Shown: positions 29,229-40,630, numbered from the stretch's first letter. The stretch: 64,000 nucleotides of DNA from Pseudomonas fragi (GCF_002269505.1 NZ_NQKQ01000001.1:310001-374000); one strand, 5' to 3'. Made by a program: numbers and translations. The notes: generated by a model not told the origin, from the letters alone.

Positions 29229-29507
29229 ATGGGCATTTTTGACTGGAAACACTGGATCGTCATTCTGGTAGTCGTCGTCCTCGTCTTCGGCACCAAAAAA
29301 CTGAAAAACCTGGGCACGGATGTCGGCGAATCGATCAAGGGCTTTCGCAAGGCCATGAACGACGACGAGAAACCAGCCGAGCCTGTGGTTCCGCCTGCGC
29401 AGCCAACTGCCGCGCCGCAGCCGCACACCACTTCGACCCTGAACGAGCCGCACACCATCGATGTGCAGGCGCAAAAAGTCGAAGAGCCAACCCGTAAAGA
29501 CGTGTGA
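29229..29507 (+). CDS. tatA: Sec-independent translocase TatA
   Basis: 92 residues: N-terminal membrane helix with [16 protein letters not shown], the FGTKKL hinge, amphipathic helix [17 protein letters not shown], then a disordered acidic/Pro-rich tail of about 45 residues. Forms the protein-conducting oligomer. AAAGGA 8 bp upstream; 10 bp to tatB. Confidence 0.95.
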   Translation: MGIFDWKHWIVILVVVVLVFGTKKLKNLGTDVGESIKGFRKAMNDDEKPAEPVVPPAQPTAAPQPHTTSTLNEPHTIDVQAQKVEEPTRKDV

Positions 29508-29517
29508 GCCAAAACCA

Positions 29518-29925
29518 ATGTTCGGTATCAGCTTCAGTGAACTGCTGCTCGTCGGCCTGGTGGCCCTGCTGGTGCTCGGCCCCGAGCGCCTGCCGGGTGC
29601 CGCGCGCACGGCGGGCCTGTGGATCGGGCGCCTGAAACGCAGCTTCAATGCGATCAAACAGGAAGTTGAACGGGAAATCGGTGCTGACGAGATTCGTCGC
29701 CAACTGCACAACGAACATATCCTGTCGATGGAAGAGGAAGCCAAGAAAATTCTGGCTCCGCTGCAGGACGCCGTGAAGCCGTTAACGCCGACCGAGCCGC
29801 CTGTCGTTGCAGCGCCCGTCGAACCTGCAAGCCCCTCGCCCGTGAGCCTGAGCAAAACCGCGGCCGACCCTGCGCCTCAACCGGCAGCGCCACACGACCC
29901 CACCCTGCCACCGCGAGCCCCATAA
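29518..29925 (+). CDS. tatB: Sec-independent translocase TatB
   Basis: 135 residues. Starts [19 protein letters not shown] with the TatB-specific Glu in the membrane helix, then GPERLP hinge and a long amphipathic helix. With TatC it forms the receptor for twin-arginine signal peptides. Confidence 0.95.
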   Translation: MFGISFSELLLVGLVALLVLGPERLPGAARTAGLWIGRLKRSFNAIKQEVEREIGADEIRRQLHNEHILSMEEEAKKILAPLQDAVKPLTPTEPPVVAAPVEPASPSPVSLSKTAADPAPQPAAPHDPTLPPRAP

Positions 29926-29929
29926 GCGC

Positions 29930-30727
29930 ATGAGCGATAAGCCTGAACACGACCAGCCAATGCCGCTGGTTTCGCACCTGACCGAGTTGCGTACCCGTCT
30001 GTTGCGCTGCATCGCGGCGATTTTCATCATTTTTGCCGGGCTGTTTGCCTTTACCCAGCAGATCTACACCCTGGTCTCCACGCCGCTGCGTGAGTACCTG
30101 CCGGTGGGTGCGACGATGATCGCCACCGACGTGGCCTCGCCGTTCCTGACGCCGCTCAAGCTGACCATGATGGTCTCGCTGTTTATCGCCATTCCAGTGA
30201 TCCTGCATCAGATCTGGGGCTTTATCGCACCCGGCCTGTACAAGCATGAAAAACGCATCGCCGTGCCGCTGCTGGTGTCCAGCATCTTCCTGTTTTACGC
30301 CGGCATGGCCTTCGCCTACTTCCTGGTGTTCCCGCTGGTGTTCAAGTTCTTCGCCGCCGCCACCCCGGAAGGCGTGGCGATGATGACCGATATCAGCAGC
30401 TACCTTGATTTCGTCATGACCCTGTTTTTTGCCTTTGGCGTGGCCTTTGAAATCCCCGTGGCCGTAGTGTTGCTGGTGTGGATCGGCATTGTCGATGTGC
30501 AATACCTGCGCAAGATCCGCCCGTACGTGATCATCGGCTGCTTCGTGGTCGGCATGATCCTGACCCCGCCGGATATCTTCTCGCAAACCTTGTTGGCGAT
30601 TCCGATGTGGATGCTGTTCGAAATCGGCATTCTGTTTGGCAGCCTGGTCAGCAAAAACAAGCGCGGCGATGACGCAGACGAGCCATCGGCAGATAACGAC
30701 GCCCAACCGCCAGCACCGCAAGCGTGA
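29930..30727 (+). CDS. tatC: Sec-independent translocase TatC
   Basis: 265 residues, six membrane helices, with [16 protein letters not shown] at the N-terminus (conserved HLxELR), FxxYPL-type periplasmic cap, and [20 protein letters not shown] late in the protein. Binds the RR motif. A charged tail of about 25 residues follows. GTGA overlap with rsmE. Confidence 0.96.
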   Translation: MSDKPEHDQPMPLVSHLTELRTRLLRCIAAIFIIFAGLFAFTQQIYTLVSTPLREYLPVGATMIATDVASPFLTPLKLTMMVSLFIAIPVILHQIWGFIAPGLYKHEKRIAVPLLVSSIFLFYAGMAFAYFLVFPLVFKFFAAATPEGVAMMTDISSYLDFVMTLFFAFGVAFEIPVAVVLLVWIGIVDVQYLRKIRPYVIIGCFVVGMILTPPDIFSQTLLAIPMWMLFEIGILFGSLVSKNKRGDDADEPSADNDAQPPAPQA

Positions 30728-31434
30728 ACCTGCTGCTCCTCGAAGAGGCTGATTTCATTGCCGCCGATCGCGTGATCCTGCGTGACCGGCGCCTGACTCA
30801 TATGCAGGAAGTTCACCGTGCTGCTGTCGGCGACAGCCTGCGCGTGGGCCGCATCGGCGGGTTGATGGGCAGCGCCGAACTGGTGCGCCTGGAGGCCAAA
30901 GAGGCCGAGCTGGTGATCCACAGCCTTGACCAGCCGCCACCGGCGAAACTGCCGTTGACCCTGCTGCTGGCCCTGCCGCGCCCGAAAATGCTGCGCCGCG
31001 TGCTACAAACCGTGGCCTCGATGGGCGTGCCCAAGGTCATTCTGGTCAACAGCTATCGAGTGGAAAAAAGCTTCTGGCAGACACCGTTCCTGGAGCCTGA
31101 AGCCATTCGTGAGCAACTGATCCTGGGGTTGGAGCAATCTCGCGACAGCGTCCTGCCTGAGGTCATCATCGAAAAACGCTTCAAGCCGTTTGTCGAAGAC
31201 CGTTTACCGGCGCTGGTCGAAGGCACCCTCGGCCTGGTTGGCCATCCGGGTGATTACCCGGCCTGCCCGCGCGGGCTGGACGAGGCCGTGACCCTGGCCA
31301 TCGGCCCGGAAGGTGGCTGGATCCCTTACGAGATCGACCTGCTGGCCAAGGCAGGGCTGCAACCGGTGCAACTGGGTGCACGTATCCTGCGGGTAGAAAC
31401 CGCCGTCACCGCCCTGCTGGCCCGGTTGTTCTGA
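30724..31434 (+). CDS. rsmE: 16S rRNA m3U1498 methyltransferase RsmE
   Basis: 236 residues, GTG start at 30724 overlapping the tatC stop by 4 bp. N-terminal PUA-like domain ([20 protein letters not shown]) and C-terminal SPOUT fold whose knot bears [18 protein letters not shown] and [17 protein letters not shown] stem-loop AACCCGTGGTCGC / GCGACTACGGGTT at 31439-31472 follows. Confidence 0.94.
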   Translation: MNLLLLEEADFIAADRVILRDRRLTHMQEVHRAAVGDSLRVGRIGGLMGSAELVRLEAKEAELVIHSLDQPPPAKLPLTLLLALPRPKMLRRVLQTVASMGVPKVILVNSYRVEKSFWQTPFLEPEAIREQLILGLEQSRDSVLPEVIIEKRFKPFVEDRLPALVEGTLGLVGHPGDYPACPRGLDEAVTLAIGPEGGWIPYEIDLLAKAGLQPVQLGARILRVETAVTALLARLF

Positions 31435-31438
31435 CCCA

Positions 31439-31472
31439 TAACCCGTGGTCGCAGGCGCAGCGACTACGGGTT
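31439..31472. terminator. Stem-loop after rsmE
   Basis: AACCCGT-GTCGC and GCGAC-ACGGGTT arms with one mismatched pair, 5 bp past the rsmE stop, followed by TTGTTGAT. Probably ends the ubi-his-tat-rsmE direction of transcription, but the T-run is poor. Confidence 0.4.
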
Positions 31473-31585
31473 GTTGATCTGCATCACACATTCGACCACT
31501 ACCCTTCAGTTCTACTCCTGCGCGCCGATGCCCTGATAACCCATCAAAGACCGTCACGAGTCTCGGTTAGTAAAGGAGTATCACC

Positions 31586-33154
31586 ATGTACCGTTGGCTG
31601 GCCACACTGCTCGGCAATATAAGCGTCAATCGCAAACTTAGCCTGGGCTTCGGCTTGGTACTGGTGCTGACCCTGCTGATTGCCGGCACGGGCTGGAAGG
31701 GTCTGGTCTCAGTGATCGACCGTGGCGACAAGCTGGCCAATATCTCGAAAATCATCAGCCTGACCAAAGATCTGCGCATTGCCCGCCTAGAATATGAACG
31801 CCAGCCCGGTGAAAGCGCACTTGCCGGCGTGACCACTCAACTGACCGAACTGGACAACGCACTGGAGCAGACGCGCTCGCAACTGACCGCTCCCGACGAC
31901 CTGGCCCTGGTTGAGCAGCAACTCAACGCCGTGACTGAGTACAAACGCGCCTTCGCCGATCTGATCCAGGGTTCCCAGGCCAGTGATCAGGCCGTTGAGC
32001 GCATGCACCAGCAAGGCAATGTGTTGATCGAGCAAAGCCAGAAACTCTCGGCCCTGCAGGCAACCAAACGCAACTACGAAAGCCGCCAGGCCACCAACCT
32101 GCTGATCGGCTGCACACTGCTGGCACTGGTACTGGGCATCATTGCTGCCTGGGTCATTACCCGCCAGATCGTGATACCGCTGCAACGCACGCTCAAGACC
32201 GTTGAGCGCATTGCAGCAGGTGACCTGACCCACGACCACCACACCGACCGCCGAGACGAACTGGGGCAGTTACAGCAAGCCATTCAACGGATGACCCAGG
32301 GCCTGCGCGAGCTGATTGGCGGAATCAGCGACGGGGTGACGCAAATCGCCAGTGCTGCCGAAGAGCTATCTGCCGTGACCGAGCAAACCAGTGCCGGGGT
32401 CAACAATCAGAAAGTCGAAACTGATCAAGTGGCCACAGCCATGAATGAAATGGCCGCCACCGTGCAGGAAGTCGCGCGTAACGCCGAAGAGGCCTCGGAA
32501 GCCGCAGTGGCCGCAGACCAGCAGACCCGCGAAGGGGATGCCGTAGTGGCGCAGGCCATTGCCCAGATCGAGAAACTGGCGGTTGAGGTGGGTCACTCCA
32601 CCGAAGCCATGAGCCATCTCAAGCGCGAAAGTGACAAGATCGGCAGCGTGCTGGACGTGATCAAGTCCGTGGCCCAGCAAACCAACCTGCTGGCTCTGAA
32701 CGCGGCAATTGAAGCAGCACGGGCCGGTGAAGCCGGGCGTGGCTTTGCCGTGGTGGCCGATGAGGTACGCAGCCTGGCGCAGCGCACGCAAAAATCCACA
32801 GAGGAAATCGAAGAGTTGATTGCCGGCCTGCAAAGCGGTACCCAGCAGGTGTCCAGCAGCATGGACAGCAGCCGTGCCCTGACCGGCAACAGCGTTGAGC
32901 TGACCCGTCGCGCAGGCGAGTCACTGGGCACCATCGCCCGCACGGTTTCAACGATTCAGGGCATGAACCAGCAGATTGCTGCCGCCGCCGAGCAACAGAG
33001 TGCGGTGGCTGAAGAGATCAACCGCAGTGTCTTGAACGTCAGGGACATCTCGGATCAGACCGCCGCCGCCAGCGAAGAGACCGCCGCGTCGAGCACGGAG
33101 CTGGCGCGGCTGGGCACGCATTTGCAGACACTGGTGGCGAGGTTCAAGGTTTAA
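31586..33154 (+). CDS. Methyl-accepting chemotaxis protein
   Basis: 522 residues. Membrane helices about 17-37 and 169-190 enclose a periplasmic, all-helical ligand-binding region of only about 130 residues. HAMP about 190-243, then the signalling domain with the tip [21 protein letters not shown]. No C-terminal NWETF-type CheR-tethering pentapeptide; it ends LVARFKV. Ligand unknown. The gene occupies the place where P. aeruginosa has PA5072; from memory that receptor has a larger sensor, so ligand should not be copied over. Strong AAAGGAG ribosome-binding site. Confidence 0.9.
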   Translation: MYRWLATLLGNISVNRKLSLGFGLVLVLTLLIAGTGWKGLVSVIDRGDKLANISKIISLTKDLRIARLEYERQPGESALAGVTTQLTELDNALEQTRSQLTAPDDLALVEQQLNAVTEYKRAFADLIQGSQASDQAVERMHQQGNVLIEQSQKLSALQATKRNYESRQATNLLIGCTLLALVLGIIAAWVITRQIVIPLQRTLKTVERIAAGDLTHDHHTDRRDELGQLQQAIQRMTQGLRELIGGISDGVTQIASAAEELSAVTEQTSAGVNNQKVETDQVATAMNEMAATVQEVARNAEEASEAAVAADQQTREGDAVVAQAIAQIEKLAVEVGHSTEAMSHLKRESDKIGSVLDVIKSVAQQTNLLALNAAIEAARAGEAGRGFAVVADEVRSLAQRTQKSTEEIEELIAGLQSGTQQVSSSMDSSRALTGNSVELTRRAGESLGTIARTVSTIQGMNQQIAAAAEQQSAVAEEINRSVLNVRDISDQTAAASEETAASSTELARLGTHLQTLVARFKV

Positions 33155-33162
33155 GAGTCAAA

Positions 33163-33279
33163 AGCCCCTCACCCCAACCCTCTCCCGGAGGGAGAGGGAG
33201 CTGATTGGTGGTGTAGCGCAGATCTGCTTTTGCCTTTAGTCCCCTCTCCCTCCGGGAGAGGGTTAGGGTGAGGGGCTCT
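33163..33279. repeat. CCCTCACCCTAACCC inverted repeat (long copy)
   Basis: Left arm from 33163 (AGCCCCTCACCCCAACCC then TCTCCCGGAGGGAGAGGG) and right arm 33241-33278 in reverse, separated by about 40 bp. It lies between convergent genes and reaches the stop codon of the ABC ATPase, so it may serve as a two-way terminator. A compact copy lies at 42151-42196. Confidence 0.8.
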
Positions 33280-34013
33280 TAAAGCACCTGACGCAAAAAC
33301 GCCTGGGCGCGCAGGTCTTTGGGCGAGGTGAAGAAGTCTTCCGGGGCGGAATCTTCCAGCAGCTTGCCGTGGTCGAAAAACAGCACGCGGTTCGCCACTT
33401 CACGGGCAAAGCCCATTTCGTGAGTCACGCAGACCATGGTCATGCCTTCGCGGGCCAGGGTCTTCATCACATCCAGCACTTCACCGACCATTTCCGGGTC
33501 AAGCGCAGAGGTAGGCTCGTCAAACAGCATCACCTTGGGCTCCATCGCCAACGCCCGGGCAATCGCCACACGCTGTTGCTGACCACCCGAAAGGCGCGAC
33601 GGATATTCATTGGCCTTTTGCCCGATCCCGACCTTGTCCAGCAACGCCCGGGCCTTGGCCTCGCGCTCGGCCTTGCCGCGCTTGCGCACAACCTTCTGCG
33701 CCAGGCACAGGTTTTCCAGCACGGTCATATGCGGAAACAGGTTGAAGTGCTGGAACACCATACCGACTTCACGCCGGTAAGCGTTGACGTCAGTCTTGGG
33801 GTTGGCCAGGTCCAGGCCGTCGATGCTGACGGAGCCCGAATCGAAGTCTTCCAGGCCATTAAGGCAGCGCAGGAAGGTCGACTTGCCAGAGCCCGACGGG
33901 CCGATCACCACCAATACTTCGCCCTGGGCGACGGTGGTGCTGACATTGTCCACGGCGCGCACGATGTGGCCGCGGGTGTCGAAGACTTTTACCAGTTCGC
34001 GAACTTCAATCAC
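33279..34013 (-). CDS. Amino-acid ABC transporter ATPase
   Basis: 244 residues of the GlnQ/HisP type. Walker [11 protein letters not shown]-loop [11 protein letters not shown], signature [15 protein letters not shown], Walker [14 protein letters not shown]-loop VTHEM. I take GTG at 34013 ([11 protein letters not shown]); a TTG at 34034 would add seven residues. It overlaps the permease gene by 8 bp. Substrate is not predictable from the ATPase. Confidence 0.92.
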   Translation of the reverse strand: MIEVRELVKVFDTRGHIVRAVDNVSTTVAQGEVLVVIGPSGSGKSTFLRCLNGLEDFDSGSVSIDGLDLANPKTDVNAYRREVGMVFQHFNLFPHMTVLENLCLAQKVVRKRGKAEREAKARALLDKVGIGQKANEYPSRLSGGQQQRVAIARALAMEPKVMLFDEPTSALDPEMVGEVLDVMKTLAREGMTMVCVTHEMGFAREVANRVLFFDHGKLLEDSAPEDFFTSPKDLRAQAFLRQVL

Positions 34014-34968
34014 TTTGCGCGAGCCTCCGCTCAAGCCGGCTGGCGAAGTGCGACAGCGGCAGGTTGATCAACAGGTACAGGCCCGCTACGCAGAACAGGA
34101 TTTCGAACGGCGAAAACGAGGTGGTGATGACTTCACGGCCGCTCTTGAGCAGCTCGGTAATGGCGATCACCGACACCAGTGAGGTGTCCTTGACCAGGCT
34201 GATAAATTGCCCGGCCAATGGCGGCAGCACGCGCTTGAACGCCTGTGGCAACACCACATAGCGCATCGACTGGCTGCCGTTGAGACCCAGCGAGCGGGCC
34301 GCTTCGTTTTGCCCGCGAGCGATGGACTGCACGCCCGAGCGGATAATCTCAGCCACATACGCACCGGTGAACAGCGACAGCGCGGCAATACCGGCAAATT
34401 CGCGGGACAGGTTGAGTACGGTGCCGATAAAGAAGTAGAAGATAAAGATCTGCACCAGCAGCGGCGTGCCGCGCACCAGTTCTACATACAGCGTCGAGAG
34501 GTCACGCAGGGTCGGGTTGCTCGACAGTCGGCACAGGCCGGTGGCCAGACCGATGATCAAACCCAGCACGCCAGACACCAGCGACAGCCAGACCGTGGTC
34601 CACAGGCCCCACAGCAGCGGCCCGGCAGCCCAGTGGCGGTTGACGCCAATCACATCGCCTTCGTCGACTTCGTCGCCTTCAGCCAGTTGCAGGCTGTTAC
34701 CGGCAACAGTCACGCGTTGTTCATTGCCATCTTCGCCACGCAGCACGACTTCGGCGGTGTCGCCCTTGCGTACCAGTTCGATGATGGTCGAGTGTTCAGC
34801 CGCCCGCTGGGCTTCTTCGGCCTGATAGGCGAAGTACTGCGGCACGCGGTTCCAGCGCCATTCGTACGACATCAGCGAGGTGGCGTAATACAACGCACCC
34901 GCCAGGCCGATGAGCACCAGCACGGTCAATACGTGCCAGGGCCACTGGACTTTTTTTTGTTTGATCAC
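34006..34968 (-). CDS. Amino-acid ABC transporter permease
   Basis: 320 residues of the HisM/GlnP type with the EAA loop [22 protein letters not shown]. It is about 90 residues longer than a simple GlnP because a hydrophilic, acidic segment (about 35-110, with [17 protein letters not shown] and [12 protein letters not shown]) lies between the first membrane helix and the conserved WTTVWLSL core. Some GltJ-type permeases share this. Only one permease gene is present, so it should act as a homodimer. Confidence 0.9.
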   Translation of the reverse strand: MIKQKKVQWPWHVLTVLVLIGLAGALYYATSLMSYEWRWNRVPQYFAYQAEEAQRAAEHSTIIELVRKGDTAEVVLRGEDGNEQRVTVAGNSLQLAEGDEVDEGDVIGVNRHWAAGPLLWGLWTTVWLSLVSGVLGLIIGLATGLCRLSSNPTLRDLSTLYVELVRGTPLLVQIFIFYFFIGTVLNLSREFAGIAALSLFTGAYVAEIIRSGVQSIARGQNEAARSLGLNGSQSMRYVVLPQAFKRVLPPLAGQFISLVKDTSLVSVIAITELLKSGREVITTSFSPFEILFCVAGLYLLINLPLSHFASRLERRLAQSD

Positions 34969-35004
34969 TTTCAGGTTCCACGTCTTGTATCGCTAGGGAG
35001 GCCG

Positions 35005-35028
35005 TCATCGCGGGCAAGCCCGCGATGA
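35005..35028 (-). promoter_or_regulatory. Intercistronic stem-loop, binding protein to permease
   Basis: Perfect 11-bp stem TCATCGCGGGC/GCCCGCGATGA with an AA loop in the 71-bp gap. Such hairpins commonly stabilise the upstream message for the binding protein and lower expression of membrane parts. Confidence 0.55.
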
Positions 35029-35039
35029 TTCAATCAGCC

Positions 35040-35837
35040 TTATTCCATGTCTTTGAGCCAGGCGGTGTCTTTGAACCACTTGTCATGGATGCGATCGTAA
35101 GTGCCGTCTTCGTGGATCTGGTGCAGGAAATTGTTGATGAAGTTGATGCTGTCGTAGTCACCTTTCTTCAGACCGAAGGCCAGTGGCTCGTAGGTGAACG
35201 GCTGGTCAAGGAACACCAGTTTGCCGTTGCCGAACTTGTTGACTGCAACCACGTTGTAAGGCGCGTCGTATACAAAGGCATCAGCCTTGCCGTTGACCAC
35301 GTCCAGTACGCCTTCTGGCTCATTGTCGTAGCCGTGGTACTGGGCTTTGGACATCAGCTTGCGAGCGATCATTTCGCCGGTGGTGCCGATTTTAGAAGTC
35401 AGGCGGTATTGCGGGTCATTGAGGTCTTTGTAGGACTTGATCTTGTCAGCCAGTTCCTTGCGTACCAGCAGGGTTTGGCCCACAACAATGAAGGGTTCGC
35501 TGAAGTTCAGGCGCAGGTTGCGCTCTTGAGTCAGGGTCATGCCGCTGCCGATCATGTCGAACTTGTTGGTCATCAGGGCCGGGATGATGCCGTCATAACC
35601 GGTAGACACCAGTTCCAGTTTGACGCCCATGGATTTGGCCATTGCTTTGAGCAGATCAACTTCGAAACCAATGATCTGGCCGCGCTTGTTGGTCATTTCA
35701 AAAGGCATGTAGGTCGGGTCCATGCCCACCTTCAAAGTGCCGCGCTTGACCGCATCATCAATAGCGCCTGCATGGGCAGCGCTGATCGCCAGCAGTGCAG
35801 TGACACCGCACAGCAGTTTCGAGACAAACTTCTTCAT
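35040..35837 (-). CDS. Amino-acid ABC transporter substrate-binding protein
   Basis: Periplasmic family 3 solute-binding protein, 265 residues. Signal peptide about 1-23 (KFVSKLLCGVTALLAISAAHA). Family marks: LKVGMDPTYMPFEMTNKRGQIIGFEVDLLKAMAK, DMIGSGMTLTQERNLRLNFSEPF, GTTGEM. Three start codons are adjacent (TTG ATG ATG); the ATG at 35837 is 6 bp from the GGGGGAG site and is preferred. First gene of the transporter operon. Confidence 0.93.
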   Translation of the reverse strand: MKKFVSKLLCGVTALLAISAAHAGAIDDAVKRGTLKVGMDPTYMPFEMTNKRGQIIGFEVDLLKAMAKSMGVKLELVSTGYDGIIPALMTNKFDMIGSGMTLTQERNLRLNFSEPFIVVGQTLLVRKELADKIKSYKDLNDPQYRLTSKIGTTGEMIARKLMSKAQYHGYDNEPEGVLDVVNGKADAFVYDAPYNVVAVNKFGNGKLVFLDQPFTYEPLAFGLKKGDYDSINFINNFLHQIHEDGTYDRIHDKWFKDTAWLKDME

Positions 35838-36023
35838 CATCAACTCCCCCTCACCTACTCAATTAAGGTGTTGGCCTGCGGCTGGCTTGAAGCACAAAGC
35901 CAATAAAGCCGGGCACTCACCCATTCGAAAACGGATGCTAACTCACTGAGGGTTATGAGACGAGTTTTGCGAGAGAAAAGCGCGACGGGTGTGGGCTATG
36001 AAACCGCTACCGAGAAATTTAGC

Positions 36024-36074
36024 GTGGGAGCGAGCCTGCTCGCGAAGTGAGTTCGCGAGCAGGCTCGCTCCCAC
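36024..36074. repeat. REP element, GTGGGAGCGAGC type
   Basis: GTGGGAGCGAGCCTGCTCGCGAA and its complement around a TGAGT loop, 50 bp past the opgH terminator. Confidence 0.88.
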
Positions 36075-36086
36075 AGCCCCCATAAA

Positions 36087-36115
36087 GCACAAACCCCACC
36101 GAAGTGGGGTTTGTG
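36087..36115 (-). terminator. Terminator after opgH
   Basis: CACAAACCCCAC-TTCG-GTGGGGTTTGTG on the minus strand: a 12-bp stem closed by a UUCG tetraloop, 7 bp past the opgH stop. The run of Ts is built into the stem and followed by GCTTTAT. Confidence 0.8.
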
Positions 36116-36121
36116 TTGGCA

Positions 36122-38674
36122 TCAAGCAGCAGGTTGCAACGGCAGCAACGGTGCATGAGGGTCAGCGGCAACCGACTCACGCCAGGCGTTCAGCCAGCCT
36201 TCGTGACCTTCGTTCCACACCAGCGCGTGCAAGCGAGCCAAGGCAACAGGGTCGCTCAAAAGCTCCATGCGCTCTTTGTCGCTAACACCCTGAGGACCCA
36301 CCTTGAGTGCGTGACGCACACGTTCAGTACGCAGCCATTCAATGGGCTCGGCCTCACGGTGACGCGAAGTCGCAAGGGCACAGGCCAGTGCGTTCTGCTG
36401 TGGATCAACCACGGCCCGGACAAAACCGTCATGCAGCGCGTGGTAGCGGTTTTCATGGGTGTATTCGGCGGTAGCCGACAATTCACGCGGCGGTGCGTAT
36501 TCCTCAGGAATCAGGAACAGGCTTTCGTCGCGGGTCTTGAGGCCCAGTTTCACCCGGCTGGAAATCACCGATACCGGGATCGACAGCATCAGCGAGCCGA
36601 CAATCGGCACCAACCACCACAAAAAGCTCGGGTTCAGCCACAACACCAATGCCGCCCAGGCCGCACCCAGCAGGGTTTGCGGGCCATGTCGACGCACCGC
36701 TTCGCTCCACGGCGTGGAGTCATCGTCACGCTGTGGCGAGTTCCAGGTCGCAGCCCAGCCCAGAAACGCAGCCAGTACAAAGCGGGTGTGAAAGATCATG
36801 CGCACCGGTGCCAGCAGCACGGAGAACAACATCTCCAGCAGCATCGACAACGTCACCTTGAACTTGCCACCGAACTCTTTGGCACCCTTGGCCCAGATCA
36901 GGATGATGCTCAGCAGTTTAGGCAGGAACAACAGCACGATCGTGGTCGAGAACAGCGCGACGGCTTTGTCCGGGTGCCATTGTGGCCACAGCGGATACAG
37001 CTGACGCGGTTCCATGAAGTACTGCGGCTCCATCAGCGTGTTGACCGCCAGCAAGGCCGTCGACAGCAACAGGAAGAAGAACCACAGCGGCGCCGACAAA
37101 TACGACATCACGCCGGTCAGGAACACCGCACGGTGTACCGGGTGCATGCCCTTGACCAGGAACAGGCGGAAGTTCATCAGGTTACCGTGGCACCAGCGAC
37201 GGTCACGCTTGAGTTCATCCAGCAGGTTAGGCGGCAGTTCTTCATAACTGCCCGGCAAGTCGTAGGCAATCCACACGCCCCAACCGGCACGACGCATCAA
37301 CGCGGCTTCAACGAAGTCGTGAGACAGGATCGCACCCGCAAACGCACCTTTACCCGGCAGCGGCGCCAGGGCGCAGTGCTCGATAAAAGGCTTCATGCGG
37401 ATAATTGCGTTGTGCCCCCAGTAGTGGGACTCACCCAACTGCCAGAAGTGCAGACCGGCGGTAAACAGCGGGCCGTACACTCGGGTGGCGAACTGCTGCA
37501 TGCGTGCATACAGCGTGTCCATACCCGAGGCACGCGGCGCAGTCTGGATGATGCCGGCGTCTGGCGTGGCTTCCATCAAGCGCACCAGGCTGGTCAGGCA
37601 TTCACCGCTCATCACGCTGTCTGCGTCGAGCACCACCATGTACTTGTAGTCACCGCCCCAACGACGGCAGAAGTCGTCGAGGTTGCCGCTTTTACGCTTC
37701 ACACGGCGACGGCGACGGCGGTAGAAAATGCGCCCGAAGCCTTCGGTTTCGCGGCACACATCCAGCCAGGCCTGTTGCTCGGCCACGCAGATATCGGGGT
37801 CGTTGCTGTCACTGAGAACGAAGAAGTCGAAGCGGTCCAGGTCGCCGGTGGCGGCCACCGACTCGTAGGTCGCGCGCAAACCCGCGAATACACGGGTGAC
37901 GTCTTCGTTGCAGATCGGCATCACCAGCGCAGTACGCGCTTGCTCCGGGATCGGCTCATCACCGGCGCTGGCGCCGGAAATGCGGTATTTGTCATGCCCG
38001 GTCAACAACTCCAGAAAGCCCATCAGAGCTGTCCAGAAACCTGCCGATACCCAGCAGAACAAAATCCCGAACAAGATCAGGATGCTGGTTTGCAGGGCAT
38101 AGGGCAGCACTTGCTGGGCCGTTTGCATCAACGGCTGGTGCAGCACCTCTTCAAGATCAACGAAGGCCCAGCCCTGGTACGGCATGATGCCTTTCATGTA
38201 CCAACCGGCAACGATGGTCTGGCCGAGCATCAAGACCAGCAAAATGTAACGGCGGATCGAACCCACCGTACGCCAGCGGGCCTTGGGCAGTACACGTTCA
38301 TCAATTTCAGGCTTGGGCGGGTTGCTGCGCCCGGTCAGGCGCCGCCAGCCACGCACCAGGATATTGGTGCGCCATGGCTCTGGCACTACCTTGGTGCGGC
38401 GAATCGGCGGCGTAGCCTTGAGCATCACCCGGCCGCTGGCATCAAGGGCGAGCATTTCTGCTTCCTCAAGTTCAGCCGCCGAGGTCAGGTTCAGACGCGT
38501 GCCCACCGAAGCCTGAGCGGCCTCGGCAGCATCCACGTCGCTCTGCGCCGACAAGCGCGCATGCAGCTCGGCGAACGAGGTGCAGCTCGCCAGTTCAGCG
38601 CGCTGCTCATCGCTCAGTGGCAAGTGCGCCAGGTACTCGCTGAGCGAGGCCGGGTGGGGCTGAGCATTACTCAT
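36122..38674 (-). CDS. opgH: Osmoregulated periplasmic glucan glucosyltransferase OpgH
   Basis: Inner-membrane family 2 glycosyltransferase that builds and exports the beta-1,2-glucan backbone. 850 residues. Two membrane helices precede the cytoplasmic catalytic domain: [25 protein letters not shown] (DxD), and DRRWCHGN (QxxRW equivalent); at least five more helices follow. Overlaps the opgG stop by 8 bp. The cytoplasmic N-terminus of E. coli OpgH also inhibits FtsZ; not testable here. Confidence 0.95.
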   Translation of the reverse strand: MSNAQPHPASLSEYLAHLPLSDEQRAELASCTSFAELHARLSAQSDVDAAEAAQASVGTRLNLTSAAELEEAEMLALDASGRVMLKATPPIRRTKVVPEPWRTNILVRGWRRLTGRSNPPKPEIDERVLPKARWRTVGSIRRYILLVLMLGQTIVAGWYMKGIMPYQGWAFVDLEEVLHQPLMQTAQQVLPYALQTSILILFGILFCWVSAGFWTALMGFLELLTGHDKYRISGASAGDEPIPEQARTALVMPICNEDVTRVFAGLRATYESVAATGDLDRFDFFVLSDSNDPDICVAEQQAWLDVCRETEGFGRIFYRRRRRRVKRKSGNLDDFCRRWGGDYKYMVVLDADSVMSGECLTSLVRLMEATPDAGIIQTAPRASGMDTLYARMQQFATRVYGPLFTAGLHFWQLGESHYWGHNAIIRMKPFIEHCALAPLPGKGAFAGAILSHDFVEAALMRRAGWGVWIAYDLPGSYEELPPNLLDELKRDRRWCHGNLMNFRLFLVKGMHPVHRAVFLTGVMSYLSAPLWFFFLLLSTALLAVNTLMEPQYFMEPRQLYPLWPQWHPDKAVALFSTTIVLLFLPKLLSIILIWAKGAKEFGGKFKVTLSMLLEMLFSVLLAPVRMIFHTRFVLAAFLGWAATWNSPQRDDDSTPWSEAVRRHGPQTLLGAAWAALVLWLNPSFLWWLVPIVGSLMLSIPVSVISSRVKLGLKTRDESLFLIPEEYAPPRELSATAEYTHENRYHALHDGFVRAVVDPQQNALACALATSRHREAEPIEWLRTERVRHALKVGPQGVSDKERMELLSDPVALARLHALVWNEGHEGWLNAWRESVAADPHAPLLPLQPAA

Positions 38675-40397
38675 CGGCTGGCAACTGGTAGCTCCAGGTC
38701 TCGGTCAGCACTTTTTCAGTCTTGACCGGCTCCGGAGTGGCTGGGGTCGCTTCAGGCGCCTTGGCGTCCTTGGCTGCGTGGTCTTTCTTCTCCTGTGCCT
38801 TGGCCGCAGCTTTCTCGGCTTTGGTCTCAGGGGCCTTTTCAGCTTTGGCCGGCGCAGCCTGCTCTACGTCCTGGACCAGCGCTGCACGCATTTCCGTGGC
38901 CTTGCTCGGGTCTTTGATTTTCAACCGCAGGGTCAAGCGCCAGCCCTTGGTTTCAGGGTTGTAACGCACGTTGTTTTCAACCAATTCGGCGTTGTCACCC
39001 ACACTGACCTGGCTGCGCACAGCGGCATTTTCCGGCAAGGCCTTGAGGGACGGGCCTTCAAAGTCCACCAGGTACGCCACACTGCCATCTGGCTGGCGGA
39101 TCAGGTTGGATTGCTTGACGTCACCGGTCGAGCGCAGGGTCTGCTGGGCCCAGGCGCTGTCGGCCGGGTGCAGGGACGCTTCGTCCATGGTCCAGTGCAG
39201 GCGATAGGCGAAATCAAATGGCTTGAGTGGCTCTGGCAGGGTTTCCGGGCTCCAGAAGGCAACGATGTTGTCGTTGGTTTCGTCAGCGGTCGGAATTTCT
39301 ACCAGATCAACCGAGCCTTTGCCCCAGTCGCCCTGTGGTTCGATCCAGGCGCTTGGGCGCTTATGGTAGTTGTCGTCCAGGTCTTCGTAATGGCTAAAGT
39401 CGCGACCACGTTGCAGCAAGCCGAAACCACGCGGGTTTTCAACGGCAAAGTTGCTCACCGACAAGTGTTTCGGGTTATTCAGAGGACGCCAGATCCACTC
39501 GCCGTTACCGGCGTGAATGGCCAGGCCCGACGAATCGTGCAGCTCGCGACGGTAGTTGAGGACCTTGGATGGCTGGTTGGCGCCGAACAGGTACATGCTG
39601 GTCAGCGGAGCGATGCCCAGCTTGCCGACCTTGTCACGCAGAAACATTTGCGCCTTGACGTCCACGACCGTGTCCACGCCCGGGCGCAGGGTAAAGCGGT
39701 AAGCACCGGTCGCCCGTGGTGAATCCAGCAGGGCGAAGATCACCAGATGCTTATCGTTTGGCTTGGGTTTTTCGATCCAGAATTCGGTGAAGCGCGGGAA
39801 CTCTTCACCCGACGGCAATGCGGTGTCGATCGCCATACCACGGGCCGACAGACCGTAGATCTGGCCCTTGCCCACAACGCGGAAGTAACTCGCGCCGAGC
39901 ATGGTCATGATTTCGTCCTGCTTATCCGCCTTGTTGATCGGATACAGCACGCGGAAACCCGCCCAACCGAGGTTTTCGGTGGCTTTAGGGTCAAACTGGA
40001 CGTCGCCGAAATCGAAACGACTCGGGTCGTACTTGATCTCTTCAACCGTGGTGGCGGTCACTTCGTTGATTTTCACCGGCGTGTCGAAATGCATGCCCTG
40101 GTGATAGAACGACAGTTTGAACGGGGTCTTATCGCCCGCCCACTGAGCCTTGTCGCGGTTGAACTGGATTTTCTGGTAGTCCGCGAACTTCATGTCGCGG
40201 AACTCTTTTGGCAAATTGCTGCGCGGCGCTTGGTACTTCTGCTCGGCGAGGGTTTTAGCCTCAGCCGCCACGTCATCCAGACTGAATGCCCACAGTTGAC
40301 CCGCACCGAACAAGCAAAAGAGCGCAGAGCCCGTCACCAGTGCGTTGCGTAACCGCTTGGCAGACATTTTTGGTGCATTTAATGGACTAACAATCAC
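38667..40397 (-). CDS. opgG: Glucan biosynthesis protein OpgG
   Basis: Periplasmic protein required for glucan synthesis. 576 residues, about 65 longer than E. coli OpgG. Signal peptide after the GTG start at 40397 ([20 protein letters not shown]), then the beta-sandwich [22 protein letters not shown] ... [12 protein letters not shown] Lys/Ala/Glu-rich, charged segment of about 50 residues ([12 protein letters not shown]...) is inserted just before the last strand TETWSYQLP. The GTG has GAGG seven bases upstream; ATG at 40367 is an alternative. Confidence 0.93.
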   Translation of the reverse strand: MIVSPLNAPKMSAKRLRNALVTGSALFCLFGAGQLWAFSLDDVAAEAKTLAEQKYQAPRSNLPKEFRDMKFADYQKIQFNRDKAQWAGDKTPFKLSFYHQGMHFDTPVKINEVTATTVEEIKYDPSRFDFGDVQFDPKATENLGWAGFRVLYPINKADKQDEIMTMLGASYFRVVGKGQIYGLSARGMAIDTALPSGEEFPRFTEFWIEKPKPNDKHLVIFALLDSPRATGAYRFTLRPGVDTVVDVKAQMFLRDKVGKLGIAPLTSMYLFGANQPSKVLNYRRELHDSSGLAIHAGNGEWIWRPLNNPKHLSVSNFAVENPRGFGLLQRGRDFSHYEDLDDNYHKRPSAWIEPQGDWGKGSVDLVEIPTADETNDNIVAFWSPETLPEPLKPFDFAYRLHWTMDEASLHPADSAWAQQTLRSTGDVKQSNLIRQPDGSVAYLVDFEGPSLKALPENAAVRSQVSVGDNAELVENNVRYNPETKGWRLTLRLKIKDPSKATEMRAALVQDVEQAAPAKAEKAPETKAEKAAAKAQEKKDHAAKDAKAPEATPATPEPVKTEKVLTETWSYQLPADE

Positions 40398-40586
40398 GAG
40401 CAAACCTCGCCGAAAACAGATGATGAAACCAACGGCCAGCGATCTAAATGCCAGGTTGGCGAGCACTGTTCCGACCGTCAAAGGAGTGAATGATTCCCCA
40501 GACGCGTCGGATTAGTCTCTGTGTAGCGCAGGATTATCTAGTAGCCCGCGTTACAACGCATCTACTGTCAGCAAGTATTTCTCGCT

Positions 40587-40630
40587 AAAACCCCCTGTTT
40601 TCAGACGAAAACACAGTTTTTCAGGGTTTT
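40587..40630 (-). terminator. Stem-loop after dtd
   Basis: On the minus strand AAAACCC pairs with GGGGGTTTT and an inner GTTTTC/GAAAAC stem closes the loop; TTTTAGCG follows. It begins on the dtd stop codon and separates dtd from opgG. Confidence 0.5.

Noticed and set aside
36104..38725. 873-codon open frame antisense to opgH
   Set aside because: Gln/Arg/His-rich composition of a shadow frame, no start context, and opgH on the other strand is a full conserved protein.
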